Shown: positions 8,480-17,333, numbered from the stretch's first letter. The stretch: DNA of 64,000 nucleotides from Aquamicrobium sp. (GCA_019739225.1 JAHHDT010000006.1:853501-917500); one strand, 5' to 3'. The notes: generated by a model not told the origin, from the sequence alone. Made by a program: numbers and translations.

Positions 8480-8842
8480 ATGCAGACCCTCACGGTCGTC
8501 GCCCGGCTATTTCCGCTAGTTGAAAACGGCGAGAAGACCTCGACGATCCGCTGGCGCGAGCGCCGCATCGAGCCCGGCTTGATGACCTATGTCTGTGAAG
8601 GCGATGCACAGAAGTCCGCCGTGGTGTGGGTCACGACATGCACGGATATGCCGCTGAGCGAAGCGGCCGCCTTTCTCGGGCGGGAAGAGGAATGGCCGGA
8701 TGCCGTGATGCTCGAAGGCATGCGCGAGCATTATCCGGAGATCGAATTGACCAGCATCGTGCAGATCGTGGAACACCTGTCGCCTGCGGAGACGAGCTCG
8801 CTGCAAGCCAGGTCTGGTGGAGCCAAAGAAAAAGAGGCCTAG
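8480..8842 (+). CDS. ASCH domain protein
   Basis: 120-aa protein of the ASCH/PUA-like type, a small beta-barrel that binds RNA or modified nucleosides. The typical start (TLTVVARLFPLVENGEKTSTIRWRE) holds the conserved G-K-T/S-x-T-I-R-W core. The ATG at 8480 is preferred because GGAG sits 6 bases before it; in-frame upstream starts at 8432 and 8468 lack this. Some relatives are acetylcytidine amidohydrolases (YqfB type), but the exact activity is not evident. Possibly in one transcription unit with the preceding hydrolase gene. Confidence 0.82.
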   Translation: MQTLTVVARLFPLVENGEKTSTIRWRERRIEPGLMTYVCEGDAQKSAVVWVTTCTDMPLSEAAAFLGREEEWPDAVMLEGMREHYPEIELTSIVQIVEHLSPAETSSLQARSGGAKEKEA

Positions 8843-8864
8843 CCAGCACCCCGCGCGGGTGCCG

Positions 8865-9464
8865 TTACCCGCGCCCCATCTGATCGAGTTTGCGCTGCAT
8901 TGCCGCAATCTGTTCCTTCAGGTCCTGAAGGTCGTCAGGCTTTTCAGACGCTTCCTCTTCGTCGGTTGCCGATTGGGAAGCCTGCGGTGGAAACGGCGTG
9001 AACATGCGCATGGCGTTCTGGAACAGCTCGACGTTGCGGCGCGTCTGTTCCTCGATCGCCTTGATCGGCGTGGTGATCTTCATCATCTCCATCGGCGACT
9101 TGCCGATGGCGTCCTTCATCTGTTCGCGAAAGCGTTCCTGCTCCTTGGCGAATGCCGTCATCGACTGCTCGAGGAAGCTCGGCACGACCATCTGCATCTG
9201 GTCGCCGTAGAAGGCGATGAGCTGGCGCAGGAACGGGATCGGCAGCATGTTCTGGCCGTCCTTGTTCTCCAGCTCGAAGATGATCTGGGTGAGCACCGGG
9301 TGGGTGATGTCCTCGCCGCTCTTGGCGTCCTGAACGGTGAAGTCCTCGCCCTTCTTCACCATTTCCGCCAGATCTTCCAGCGTCACATAGGTGCTGGTGC
9401 CCGTGTTGTAGAGGCGGCGGTTGGCGTATTTTTTTATCACCACCGGATCGTCTTTTGCGGGCAT
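8865..9464 (-). CDS. phaR: PhaR, polyhydroxybutyrate synthesis repressor
   Basis: 199-aa regulator of polyhydroxyalkanoate granule formation. The N-terminal PHB/PHA accumulation regulator DNA-binding domain (VVIKKYANRRLYNTGTSTYV, residues 8-27, then the DLAEMVKKGEDF region) is clear, followed by a helical PHB-binding middle part and a charged coiled-coil tail. PhaR binds DNA until nascent PHB granules titrate it away, derepressing phasin and pha genes. Divergent from phaA, with a PhaR-like site in the shared intergenic region (9563-9577). Confidence 0.95.
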   Translation of the reverse strand: MPAKDDPVVIKKYANRRLYNTGTSTYVTLEDLAEMVKKGEDFTVQDAKSGEDITHPVLTQIIFELENKDGQNMLPIPFLRQLIAFYGDQMQMVVPSFLEQSMTAFAKEQERFREQMKDAIGKSPMEMMKITTPIKAIEEQTRRNVELFQNAMRMFTPFPPQASQSATDEEEASEKPDDLQDLKEQIAAMQRKLDQMGRG

Positions 9465-9562
9465 TCATGACCTCCCGGAATGCGGCTACACAGACGTCGT
9501 CCAAGGCCCATCTGCGACCCTGACCGGCAGGATATGCGCAAATGACCGGCAAATGAAAGCGC

Positions 9563-9577
9563 TTTGTGCAGTGCAAG
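9563..9577. promoter_or_regulatory. Candidate PhaR operator between phaR and phaA
   Basis: Sequence TTTGTGCAGTGCAAG contains the core TGCAGTGCAA (TTGCACTGCA on the other strand), which resembles the TGC-rich palindromic PhaR sites of alphaproteobacteria. It sits in the 207-bp region from which phaR and phaA diverge. The match is from memory of the motif; it was not scored. Confidence 0.4.
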
Positions 9578-9671
9578 ACCGCCAGCCCTACATTCCGGTT
9601 TGACTCGTGCCCTCGAACGGGCAAGAAACATGGGCAGAGGCCAATATGCCACTGATCTCGAGGAAACCAAA

Positions 9672-10856
9672 ATGTCCGCTCCAGCCATCGTCATCGCCAG
9701 TGCCGCGCGCACGCCAGTCGGCTCCTTCAACGGTGCATTCGCCGCAACCCCGGCACACGAACTCGGTGCCATCGCGATCCGCGAGGTGCTGGCGCGCGCC
9801 GGCGTCGATGCCGCCGAAGTGGACGAGGTCATCCTCGGCCAGGTGCTGACCGCGGGCCAGGGGCAGAATCCGGCGCGCCAGGCCGCGATTGCCGCCGGCG
9901 TTCCGAAGGAAGCGTCCGCCTGGGGGCTGAACCAGGTCTGTGGCTCGGGCCTTCGCACAATTGCCATCGGCATGCAGCAGATCGCCAGCGGCGACGCCGG
10001 CATCATCGTGGCCGGCGGGCAGGAATCGATGTCGCTATCCACCCATTGCGCGCATCTGCGCGCGGGCGTGAAGATGGGCGACTACTCGATGATCGACACG
10101 ATGATCCGCGACGGGCTGTGGGACGCCTTCAACGGCTATCATATGGGCAACACGGCCGAGAACGTCGCCCGGCAGTGGCAGCTCACCCGCGACGAGCAGG
10201 ACGCATTCGCGGTCGCCTCGCAGAACAAGGCGGAGGCCGCGCAGAAGGCCGGGCGTTTCAAGGACGAGATCGTTCCGGTGACGATCAAGACGCGCAAGGG
10301 GGAGGTCGTGGTCGGCGACGACGAATATATCCGCCACGGCGCGACGCTGGAGGCTATGCAGAAGCTGCGGCCGGCCTTCGACAAGGAGGGTACGGTGACC
10401 GCCGGCAACGCCTCGGGCATCAACGATGGCGCTGCCGCGGTCGTGCTGATGTCGGAAGACGAGGCTCAACGCCGGGGCATCACGCCGCTGGCCCGTATCG
10501 TGTCGTGGGCAACAGCCGGTGTCGACCCCAAGATCATGGGCACCGGTCCGATCCCGGCATCGCGCAAGGCGCTCGAGAAGGCCGGCTGGAAGGTCGAGGA
10601 TCTCGATCTCGTCGAAGCCAACGAGGCTTTTGCCGCGCAGGCCTGTGCGGTCAACAAGGACATGGGCTGGAACCCCGACATCGTGAACGTGAATGGCGGC
10701 GCGATCGCCATCGGTCATCCGATCGGCGCGTCGGGCGCGCGCATCTTCAACACGCTCGTCTACGAGATGAAGCGGCGCGGCGCGAAGAAGGGCCTCGCCA
10801 CGCTTTGCATCGGCGGCGGCATGGGCGTCGCGATGTGCGTGGAAGCGATGAATTGA
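9672..10856 (+). CDS. phaA: Acetyl-CoA acetyltransferase (beta-ketothiolase)
   Basis: 394-aa biosynthetic thiolase that condenses two acetyl-CoA to acetoacetyl-CoA, the first step to polyhydroxybutyrate. The acyl-accepting Cys is at about residue 90 in [10 protein letters not shown]; the second half has [17 protein letters not shown] (His) and [11 protein letters not shown] (proton-donating Cys). The ATG at 9672 gives the normal thiolase N-terminus ([17 protein letters not shown]); an in-frame ATG at 9564 would add 36 unrelated residues. Followed by phaB, with which it forms the classic phaAB pair. Confidence 0.97.
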   Translation: MSAPAIVIASAARTPVGSFNGAFAATPAHELGAIAIREVLARAGVDAAEVDEVILGQVLTAGQGQNPARQAAIAAGVPKEASAWGLNQVCGSGLRTIAIGMQQIASGDAGIIVAGGQESMSLSTHCAHLRAGVKMGDYSMIDTMIRDGLWDAFNGYHMGNTAENVARQWQLTRDEQDAFAVASQNKAEAAQKAGRFKDEIVPVTIKTRKGEVVVGDDEYIRHGATLEAMQKLRPAFDKEGTVTAGNASGINDGAAAVVLMSEDEAQRRGITPLARIVSWATAGVDPKIMGTGPIPASRKALEKAGWKVEDLDLVEANEAFAAQACAVNKDMGWNPDIVNVNGGAIAIGHPIGASGARIFNTLVYEMKRRGAKKGLATLCIGGGMGVAMCVEAMN

Positions 10857-10950
10857 GCGAATAGGGAGTAGCGGATAGGGAAGGAAAAAAGCGAAAGTCG
10901 GGCGGACCTTCAAGAGACCCTACTCGCTATTCACCAATCCCTATTCGCTC
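10855..10950. repeat. Imperfect inverted repeat between phaA and phaB
   Basis: GAGCGAATAGGGA at 10855 recurs in inverted form ending at 10950, and the left and right halves share further GAATAGGG/AGCGAGTAGGG-type units. The unit looks like a mobile intergenic palindrome, not a simple terminator, because no T-run follows. It begins inside the phaA stop region and ends just before the strong phaB Shine-Dalgarno, so a transcript hairpin could alter the phaA:phaB ratio. Confidence 0.6.
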
Positions 10951-10979
10951 CTCTCCGACCAAAGGGAGGAGGAACCAAG

Positions 10980-11705
10980 ATGACCAGGACGGCACTTGTC
11001 ACAGGGGGCTCGCGCGGCATCGGCGCAGCCATATCGGCAGGGTTGAAGCAGGCGGGCTACAATGTGGCCGCCAACTATGCCGGCAACGACGCAGCGGCGG
11101 CGAAGTTCAAGGAAGAGACGGGCATTCCGGTCTACAAATGGTCGGTCGCCGATTACGACGCCTGCGTCGAGGGTATAAAGCAGGTGGAGGCCGATCTCGG
11201 CCCCGTCGATATTCTGGTCAACAATGCCGGCATCACTCGCGACGGCATGTTTCACAAGATGACGCCGCAGCAGTGGCGCGAGGTTATCGACACCAATCTC
11301 AACGGCGTCTTCAACATGACGCATCCGCTCTGGTCCGGCATGCGCGATCGCAAGTTCGGCCGCGTGATCACGATCTCGTCCATCAACGGCCAGAAGGGCC
11401 AGGCCGGACAGGTGAACTATTCGGCGGCCAAGGCGGGCGATCTGGGCTTCACCAAGGCGCTGGCGCAGGAAGGCGCGCGCGCCGGGATAACGGTAAACGC
11501 GATCTGCCCCGGCTATATCGCAACCGAAATGGTCAAGGCGATCGACGAGAAGGTTCTCAACGAACGGATCATCCCTCAGATACCGGTTGGCCGGCTGGGC
11601 GCACCGGAGGAGATCGCGCGGATCGTCGCCTTCCTTGCCTCGGATGACGCAGGCTTCATCACCGGATCGACCATCTCTGCCAATGGCGGGCAGTTCTTCG
11701 TCTGA
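10980..11705 (+). CDS. phaB: Acetoacetyl-CoA reductase
   Basis: 241-aa short-chain dehydrogenase that reduces acetoacetyl-CoA to (R)-3-hydroxybutyryl-CoA with NADPH, the second step of PHB synthesis. Visible motifs are the cofactor loop TGGSRGIG (residues 8-15), NNAGITRDGMFHKM (about 80-93), catalytic Ser in SSINGQKGQ and Tyr-x3-Lys in YSAAKAG. A very strong Shine-Dalgarno (GGGAGGAGG) precedes the ATG. PHB synthase phaC is not in the window. Confidence 0.96.
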   Translation: MTRTALVTGGSRGIGAAISAGLKQAGYNVAANYAGNDAAAAKFKEETGIPVYKWSVADYDACVEGIKQVEADLGPVDILVNNAGITRDGMFHKMTPQQWREVIDTNLNGVFNMTHPLWSGMRDRKFGRVITISSINGQKGQAGQVNYSAAKAGDLGFTKALAQEGARAGITVNAICPGYIATEMVKAIDEKVLNERIIPQIPVGRLGAPEEIARIVAFLASDDAGFITGSTISANGGQFFV

Positions 11706-12369
11706 AACTGCCTGTCTTGGCCGAGGCGGGCGTTCCGGGAAGGCAGCTTTTGGCTGGCGCGCTCGGCCTGCCGCTCGGCGCAGTTGTTAACAACTGATGG
11801 GATTCCCTGTGCGAATCGCTCGGTACAAGCTGTGGAATTACGGTGGACAAGCTGTGGATGACACTACATCTGGTAGTGAACAAAACGGGAAAGTGTCGAA
11901 GTCAGCGATTCGTCGCCGGTTCGTTCCGCGTTTGACCGAAACGTTAACAGGCCGAAGCGCATCCGCACGCAACGGTTAATGACCGGTGAAAAATTTGCTA
12001 ACGAATTCTGACGCTTGCTCCGTCTTTGCAGGCACCGGACAGCCACGGAAAGCTCAGCAGCAGACAAATGTTAACGATCGAGAGGCGACTGACCAGACGA
12101 TCGGAAGGCAGGACTCCGCATCTGGTGACGATTACAAACTTCGTATCAACATGTTGCGGTGATCAAAGCAGGAACATGCGTGAGTCAGTGATTCGTAGCC
12201 GATTCGTTCCAGACTCGTTCCAACTGTTAAGAAACGCAGGCGTCTGCGTTGGCTTCGAGAGCCCGAGGACCTATCTAGAAGGCGCGCCGGCATCTTCCGT
12301 TGCACCGTGCAGACATGCTAACGGAAGCGTCCACCGCTTTGCGGCGCGGCAAGAGGCCGACCTCGTACG
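11706..12369. other. 664-bp gene-free region rich in GANTC and GTTAAC motifs
   Basis: No credible gene is visible. The region holds eight GANTC (CcrM methylation) sites: 11801, 11813, 11907, 12112, 12182, 12190, 12201 and 12212, the last four within 35 bases. It also holds a 16-bp perfect palindrome (11781-11796), TTAA-containing motifs at 11787, 11943, 11976, 12070 and 12227, one DnaA-box-like TGTGGATGA at 11853, and a 25-bp imperfect direct repeat (11901 and 12184). It serves as the upstream region of the helicase gene; its exact role is unknown. Confidence 0.55.
11781..11796. repeat. 16-bp perfect palindrome
   Basis: CAGTTGTTAACAACTG is perfectly self-complementary. It lies 76 bases after phaB with no T-run, so it is more like a protein-binding site than a terminator. 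The GTTAAC core recurs three more times in the region at 11943, 12070 and, in weaker form, 12227. Confidence 0.55.
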
Positions 12370-15300
12370 ATGAACATCCAGACCAGAACAGACGCGCCGC
12401 TCGTCCTTTCCGGACGGGATGTCACCGCCGTGCTCGGCCCGACCAACACCGGCAAGACCCATCTGGCCATCGAGCGCATGGTTGCGCACGAAAGCGGGGT
12501 TATCGGCCTGCCGCTTCGGCTGCTTGCGCGCGAGGTCTACGCGCGCGTCTGCGAGAAGGTAGGGGCCGAGAAGGTCGCGCTGATCACCGGCGAAGAGAAG
12601 ATCGTGCCGCCCGGCGCGCGCTATTCGGTGTGCACGGTCGAGGCGATGCCGCGCGAGACGGACGCCGCCTTCGTGGCGATCGACGAGGTGCAACTGGCCG
12701 CCGATCTCGAGCGCGGGCACATTTTCACCGACCGCATCCTGCATCTGCGTGGGCGGCAGGAGACCCTGTTGCTGGGCGCGGCCACGATGCGCGGGATTCT
12801 GGAGAAGCTGCTGCGTGGGGTTTCGGTGGTCACGCGTCCGCGCATGTCGCAGCTTGCCTATGCTGGCCAGAAGAAGCTGACACGGTTGCCGCGCCGCAGC
12901 GCCATCGTCGCGTTTTCCGCAGATGAGGTTTACGGCATCGCCGAACTGATCCGGCGGCAGCGCGGGGCCGCGGCGGTCGTGCTCGGTGCGCTCAGCCCGC
13001 GCACCCGCAATGCGCAGGTCGAACTCTACCAGTCCGGCGACGTCGACTATCTGGTCGCAACGGACGCCATCGGCATGGGGCTCAATCTGGACGTCGACCA
13101 CGTTGCGTTCGCCCAGAACCGCAAGTTCGACGGCTATCAGTACCGCGATCTCAGCGCCGCCGAACTCGGCCAGATCGCCGGCCGCGCCGGCCGTCATCTT
13201 CGCGACGGTACGTTCGGCGTCACGGGACAGGTGGCGCCTCTCGAGGACGAGCTGGTCGAACGCATCGAATCGCACAGCTTCGAATCCATGAAGGTGCTGC
13301 AATGGCGCACCGCGGCTTTCGATTTCTCGAGCATCGACAGCCTCAAGCGCTCGATCGACCGCATTCCGCAGGTAGAGGGTCTGACGCGGGCGCTGCCGGC
13401 GGTCGACGCACGCGCGCTCGAGCATCTGTCGCAGGATGAGGACGTGCGCGGGCTCGCGACCGACGCCCGCCGGGTCGAGCTGCTGTGGGAAGCGTGTGCT
13501 CTGCCGGACTATCGTCGCATTGCGCCCGCGCAGCACGCAGACATCATCGGCAGCATCTATCTGGACCTAGCCCGCAAGGGGCACGTCGACGAAAATTACA
13601 TGGCTGAACAGGTGGACCGCGCCGACACGACCGATGGCGACATCGATACGCTGTCGCATCGGATCGCACAGATCCGCACCTGGACCTTCGTCTCCCATCG
13701 GCCCGGCTGGCTGGCCGATCCGGCACACTGGCAGGAAAAAACGCGCGAGATAGAGGACAAGCTGTCAGATGCGCTCCACGAACGATTGACGAAACGGTTC
13801 GTAGACCGCAGGACTTCCGTGCTCATGAGGCGCCTGAGAGAAAATGCAATGCTTGAAGCAGAAATAAACCCGTCGGGTGACGTCGTCGTCGAAGGACATC
13901 ATGTCGGCGCGTTGCAGGGGTTCCGGTTCTCGGCCGATCAGGCGGCCGACGGCGAGGACGCCAAGGCAGTCAAGGCAGCCGCGCAGAAAGCGCTGGCGCA
14001 GGAGTTCGACGCGCGAGCCGAACGCTTCGCGGTTGCCGCCAACGGCGATTTCGCGCTGGCCTCTGACGGCCTGTTGCGCTGGATCGGCGCGCCGGTTGCG
14101 ACGCTGACGGCAGGAGAGGACCCTCTGACGCCACGCGTCATCCTGCTGGCCGACGAGCAACTCACCGGCCCGGCGCGCGACAAGGTTGCCGCGAGGGCAG
14201 AGCGTTTCGTGCGCTACCAGATCGAAACTTTGCTCAAGCCGCTCTTCGATCTCCGCAATGCCGAGCAGCTCACCGGCATCGCGCGCGGTATCGCTTTCCG
14301 GCTGACGGAGAATTTCGGACTGCTCAACCGGCGCGATGTCGCCGACGACGTCAAGGCGCTCGACCAGGAAGCGCGCGCGGCGCTGCGGCGGTTGGGTGTG
14401 CGTTTCGGCGCGTTCCACATCTTCGTGCCCGCGCTGCTGAAGCCCGGCCCGGCCGGTCTGGTGACGCTGCTCTGGTCGCTGGGCAATGACGGCAAGGACA
14501 AGCCCGGCTTTGGCGACGTGGTGAATGCGCTCGCTTCCGGCCGGACTTCGCTCGTGGTGGAGCCTTCCTACGAGCCGACATTCTACCAATTGGCGGGCTA
14601 CCGCACGCTTGGACGCCGTGCGGTGCGTGTCGATATTCTGGAGCGCCTGGCCGATCTGATCCGTCCCGCGCTTGCGTGGCGGGCAGGCACCGGACCCCGC
14701 CCCGAAGGCGCTTTCGACGGCGCAGCCTTCACCGTTACCCCGGCGATGATGTCGATCCTGGGCGCGACCGCCGACGACATGGAAGAAATCCTCAAGGGTC
14801 TGGGCTACCGCGCGGAGGCGAAGCCGGCAGCCGAAGTCCAGGCAAGGCTCAACGCCTTCGACAGTGCCGAGCGAGCGCGCGTCGCGGCGGCGCAGGCGGC
14901 TGCCGATGCAGCCAAGCATGTGGCAGTCGATACGCCAGCCGAAGCATCTGCGGAGGAACCTTCGGCGGACGCAGCGACCGTGAGCGAGGGCGAAGCTGCC
15001 GCCGATGTGGCTCCCGTCGAGCCTGCGGGCGACAGCGGGTCCGTCAGCGAAGCAACGCCGGCCGCAACGATCGAAGAGCAGCCTGCCGAAGAAGCGTCGA
15101 ACGCACCGGCTGCGGCATCCGCTGAGGATGAGGCCGTGGTCGAGGAGCCGAAGCCGATCCTGCTGTGGCGACCCGTCCGCCACGACGGCCGCCAGCGCCA
15201 TGGTCGCGGGCGGGGCGCACCCAATCATGGCCCCAATCAGGGCAAGGGCGAACAGCGGCGCGAGGGCGGCGAACGCCAGGGTCGCGGCGGCGACGGGCGT

Positions 15301-15471
15301 GATCGCGGCAAGAAGTTCAAGGGCAAGGGAGAGGGCCGGCCGGATCGGCGCGAGGAGCGCCGTGGGGGCGAGCGTCCCGGCGGCAAGCCGCGCGAGGAGC
15401 GGCCGGCGAAAATCGACCCGGATTCGCCTTTCGCCAAGCTCGCCGCATTGCGTGAGCAGCTCAAGAAGTAG
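12370..15471 (+). CDS. SUV3-like ATP-dependent RNA helicase with long basic tail
   Basis: 1033-aa superfamily 2 helicase of the alphaproteobacterial SUV3-like type. Walker A GPTNTGKT is at residues 23-30, the DEVQ box about residue 105, a helicase C domain follows, and motif VI reads QIAGRAGRH near 275. Residues about 835-930 are Ala/Glu-rich and low complexity, and the last 100 are Arg/Gly/Lys-rich (RRE/GG repeats), a probable RNA-binding disordered tail. The mitochondrial relative SUV3 unwinds RNA for degradation. Its stop abuts the ATG of the next gene, an S4 RNA-binding protein, suggesting a shared RNA-related job. Exact substrate unknown. Confidence 0.85.
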   Translation: MNIQTRTDAPLVLSGRDVTAVLGPTNTGKTHLAIERMVAHESGVIGLPLRLLAREVYARVCEKVGAEKVALITGEEKIVPPGARYSVCTVEAMPRETDAAFVAIDEVQLAADLERGHIFTDRILHLRGRQETLLLGAATMRGILEKLLRGVSVVTRPRMSQLAYAGQKKLTRLPRRSAIVAFSADEVYGIAELIRRQRGAAAVVLGALSPRTRNAQVELYQSGDVDYLVATDAIGMGLNLDVDHVAFAQNRKFDGYQYRDLSAAELGQIAGRAGRHLRDGTFGVTGQVAPLEDELVERIESHSFESMKVLQWRTAAFDFSSIDSLKRSIDRIPQVEGLTRALPAVDARALEHLSQDEDVRGLATDARRVELLWEACALPDYRRIAPAQHADIIGSIYLDLARKGHVDENYMAEQVDRADTTDGDIDTLSHRIAQIRTWTFVSHRPGWLADPAHWQEKTREIEDKLSDALHERLTKRFVDRRTSVLMRRLRENAMLEAEINPSGDVVVEGHHVGALQGFRFSADQAADGEDAKAVKAAAQKALAQEFDARAERFAVAANGDFALASDGLLRWIGAPVATLTAGEDPLTPRVILLADEQLTGPARDKVAARAERFVRYQIETLLKPLFDLRNAEQLTGIARGIAFRLTENFGLLNRRDVADDVKALDQEARAALRRLGVRFGAFHIFVPALLKPGPAGLVTLLWSLGNDGKDKPGFGDVVNALASGRTSLVVEPSYEPTFYQLAGYRTLGRRAVRVDILERLADLIRPALAWRAGTGPRPEGAFDGAAFTVTPAMMSILGATADDMEEILKGLGYRAEAKPAAEVQARLNAFDSAERARVAAAQAAADAAKHVAVDTPAEASAEEPSADAATVSEGEAAADVAPVEPAGDSGSVSEATPAATIEEQPAEEASNAPAAASAEDEAVVEEPKPILLWRPVRHDGRQRHGRGRGAPNHGPNQGKGEQRREGGERQGRGGDGRDRGKKFKGKGEGRPDRREERRGGERPGGKPREERPAKIDPDSPFAKLAALREQLKK

Positions 15472-15858
15472 ATGCCGGGCGACGGTCGCCAGCGCATCGA
15501 CAAGTGGCTGTTCTTCGCCCGCGTGGTCAAATCGCGGTCGCTCGCGGCCAAACTCGTCCAGGCGGGCCGCGTGCGTCTCAACAGGGACAAGATCGACCAG
15601 CCCTCACAGCAGATCAAACAGGGCGACGTGCTGACGATGACGCTCGAACGCCGGGTGATCGTCTACCGCGTGCTCGATCCTGGCACGCGGCGCGGACCTG
15701 CCGATGAAGCCCGCACGCTCTACGAAGATCTGACACCGCCGCCAGCGAGCGGGGGCGAGGCCGTGCCTGACGCGATCGCGCCGGTTCGCCCGCAGGGCAG
15801 CGGCAGGCCAACGAAGAAGGATCGCCGCCGCATGGATGCCTTGCGCGAAGACGAGTGA
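15472..15858 (+). CDS. S4 domain RNA-binding protein, Hsp15-like
   Basis: 128-aa protein starting at the base after the helicase stop. The S4 domain fills the N-terminal half ([20 protein letters not shown], then AGRVRLN and GDVLTM), as in the heat-shock protein Hsp15 (HslR), which binds 50S subunits carrying nascent chains. The C-terminal part is Pro/Gly-rich with a basic end ([17 protein letters not shown]). The abutting genes strongly suggest translational coupling with the helicase. The domain call is certain; a ribosome-rescue role is inferred from the family. Confidence 0.9.
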   Translation: MPGDGRQRIDKWLFFARVVKSRSLAAKLVQAGRVRLNRDKIDQPSQQIKQGDVLTMTLERRVIVYRVLDPGTRRGPADEARTLYEDLTPPPASGGEAVPDAIAPVRPQGSGRPTKKDRRRMDALREDE

Positions 15859-15985
15859 ATTCAGCCGCGATGGAATTTCATTTCCCAAGCAGTCGCTTGC
15901 GCGCATTCGCCACCCTTGCGTGGCCGCCGCAAAGGCGTTACCTCACCGCCGATCGTACAAGAATGCTGCCGGCCGGAGCCGTTCC

Positions 15986-16324
15986 ATGACCTATGTCGTC
16001 ACCGACAACTGCATCAAGTGCAAGTATATGGATTGCATCGAGGTGTGTCCGGTCGACTGTTTCTACGAAGGCGACAACATGCTCGTCATACACCCGGACG
16101 AGTGCATCGACTGTGGTGTTTGCGAGCCCGAATGCCCCGCCGATGCGATCAAGCCGGATACCGAGCCGGGCCTCGAAAAATGGCTTGAGATCAATACGGA
16201 ATATGCCTCCAAATGGCCCAACATCACGGCCAAGAAGGACGCGCCGGCCGACGCGAAAGAGTTCGACGGCGTCGAGGGCAAGTTCGAAAAATACTTCTCG
16301 CCGGAGCCCGGCGAGGGAGACTGA
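15986..16324 (+). CDS. fdxA: Seven-iron ferredoxin FdxA
   Basis: 112-aa ferredoxin with the 3Fe-4S/4Fe-4S pattern of the FdxA type: Cys9, Cys17 and Cys21 with following Pro in the first cluster region ([17 protein letters not shown]), then [12 protein letters not shown] for the second. It passes low-potential electrons between redox enzymes. An acidic C-terminal extension is typical of the family. The start is placed at the ATG giving [12 protein letters not shown]; the gene has a 127-bp spacer after the S4 protein gene. Confidence 0.95.
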   Translation: MTYVVTDNCIKCKYMDCIEVCPVDCFYEGDNMLVIHPDECIDCGVCEPECPADAIKPDTEPGLEKWLEINTEYASKWPNITAKKDAPADAKEFDGVEGKFEKYFSPEPGEGD

Positions 16325-16693
16325 TCGAGCGGGAATTGACGTAACGTCACAATCGTCCTGCCGTTACCGTATCGCGCTACTTGCCGTGGCGGGGTTGTTC
16401 GCGCATGCGGCAAATTGTTGATTCTTTCGACTTTTTATGTTACAAACAATCAACATGCCGATGACAGACGTCGATTTATGGCGCAAGCGCTCTAATCATT
16501 GAAAGGCTGAAGCGTTTCCGGAACAGTCAAGCTGGGCCGGGCAGGTGTTTTGACACCGGGTCCGGGCCAAGGGCTTCTTCGGAATGCTTCGCTCGTCTTG
16601 TCTCTGGCAGTTGGCTGGCCGGCTCATCGGCCATGGTCTGGGCACGAATCTTCCGGTTCGCGCCTCAAGGACATAAAAAGGAGTACAGGGCGT
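16325..16693. other. 369-bp leader region of carD
   Basis: No gene was found. It holds a near-perfect palindrome TGACGTAACGTCA at 16337-16349 and an inverted pair GTTGATT/AATCAAC at 16417-16423 and 16448-16454. A weak sigma70-like promoter (TTGATT, 17-bp spacer, TACAAA; 16418-16446) lies in the second pair. The palindrome is a possible operator for carD or part of the fdxA 3' region; nothing else is recognised. Confidence 0.4.
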
Positions 16694-17266
16694 ATGGCAA
16701 CCCAGCAGAAGAAATCCGCGACACGACAGGGCTTCAAGACCGGCGAGTATATCGTCTATCCGGCGCATGGCGTTGGACAGATCGTCACGATCGAGGAGCA
16801 GGAAGTCGCGGGGCACAAGCTGGAACTTTTCGTCATCGACTTCCAGAAGGACAAGATGCGCCTCAAGGTGCCGGTCGCCAAGGCGACGTCGATCGGCATG
16901 CGCAAGCTGTCTGAAACCGACTATGTCGATCGCGCGCTCAAGGTCGTGCAGGGCCGCGCACGCGTGAAGCGCACCATGTGGTCGCGTCGTGCGCAGGAAT
17001 ATGATGCGAAGATCAATTCCGGCGATCTGATCTCGATTTCGGAAGTGGTGCGCGACCTTTATCGCGCCGAAAACCAGCCCGAACAGTCCTACTCGGAGCG
17101 CCAGCTCTATGAGGCTGCGCTCGACCGCATGGCACGCGAGATCGCGGCCGTGAACAAGATGTCGGACACCGAGGCGGTGCGTCTCATCGAGACCAACCTC
17201 AACAAGGGTCCGCGTCGCGGCGCGAAGGCCGACAACGAGGAAACCGAACAGGAAGAAGCTGCATAA
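16694..17266 (+). CDS. CarD/CdnL-family RNA polymerase-binding regulator
   Basis: 190-aa transcription regulator. The N-terminal CarD_CdnL RNA polymerase-interaction domain spans about residues 14-70 (FKTGEYIVYPAHGVGQI near its start, and ELFVIDFQKDKMRLKVPV), and a helical C-terminal domain binds DNA at the promoter junction. In Caulobacter and Mycobacterium such proteins stabilise open complexes at ribosomal and growth genes. The ATG at 16694 follows AAGGAG; an in-frame ATG at 16550 would add 48 residues unlike the family. Followed by a strong terminator. Confidence 0.93.
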   Translation: MATQQKKSATRQGFKTGEYIVYPAHGVGQIVTIEEQEVAGHKLELFVIDFQKDKMRLKVPVAKATSIGMRKLSETDYVDRALKVVQGRARVKRTMWSRRAQEYDAKINSGDLISISEVVRDLYRAENQPEQSYSERQLYEAALDRMAREIAAVNKMSDTEAVRLIETNLNKGPRRGAKADNEETEQEEAA

Positions 17267-17298
17267 GACGCAGTTCGTCCTCAGGTTTGAACGGATCG

Positions 17299-17333
17299 AC
17301 CCGGCTGCTTTTCGGCGGCCGGGTTTTCTTTTT
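17299..17333 (+). terminator. Intrinsic terminator after carD
   Basis: A 9-bp GC-rich stem (CCCGGCTGC paired to GGCGGCCGGG with one G-T pair) is followed by TTTTCTTTTT. It lies 33 bases after the carD stop and separates carD from rpoH2. Confidence 0.88.

Noticed and set aside
9465-9671. Extra small gene between phaR and phaA
   Set aside because: The open frames there lack Shine-Dalgarno sites and family likeness; the region is best read as divergent promoters with a PhaR site.
11706-12369. Chromosomal replication origin
   Set aside because: GANTC, a DnaA-like box and TTAA sites are present, but only one box is near consensus and the usual rhizobial neighbour hemE is absent. It is reported as a possible cell-cycle region only.
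12271-13536. Long open frame on the minus strand opposite the helicase gene
   Set aside because: It is a GC-bias shadow of the plus-strand helicase, with no family likeness and low-complexity composition.
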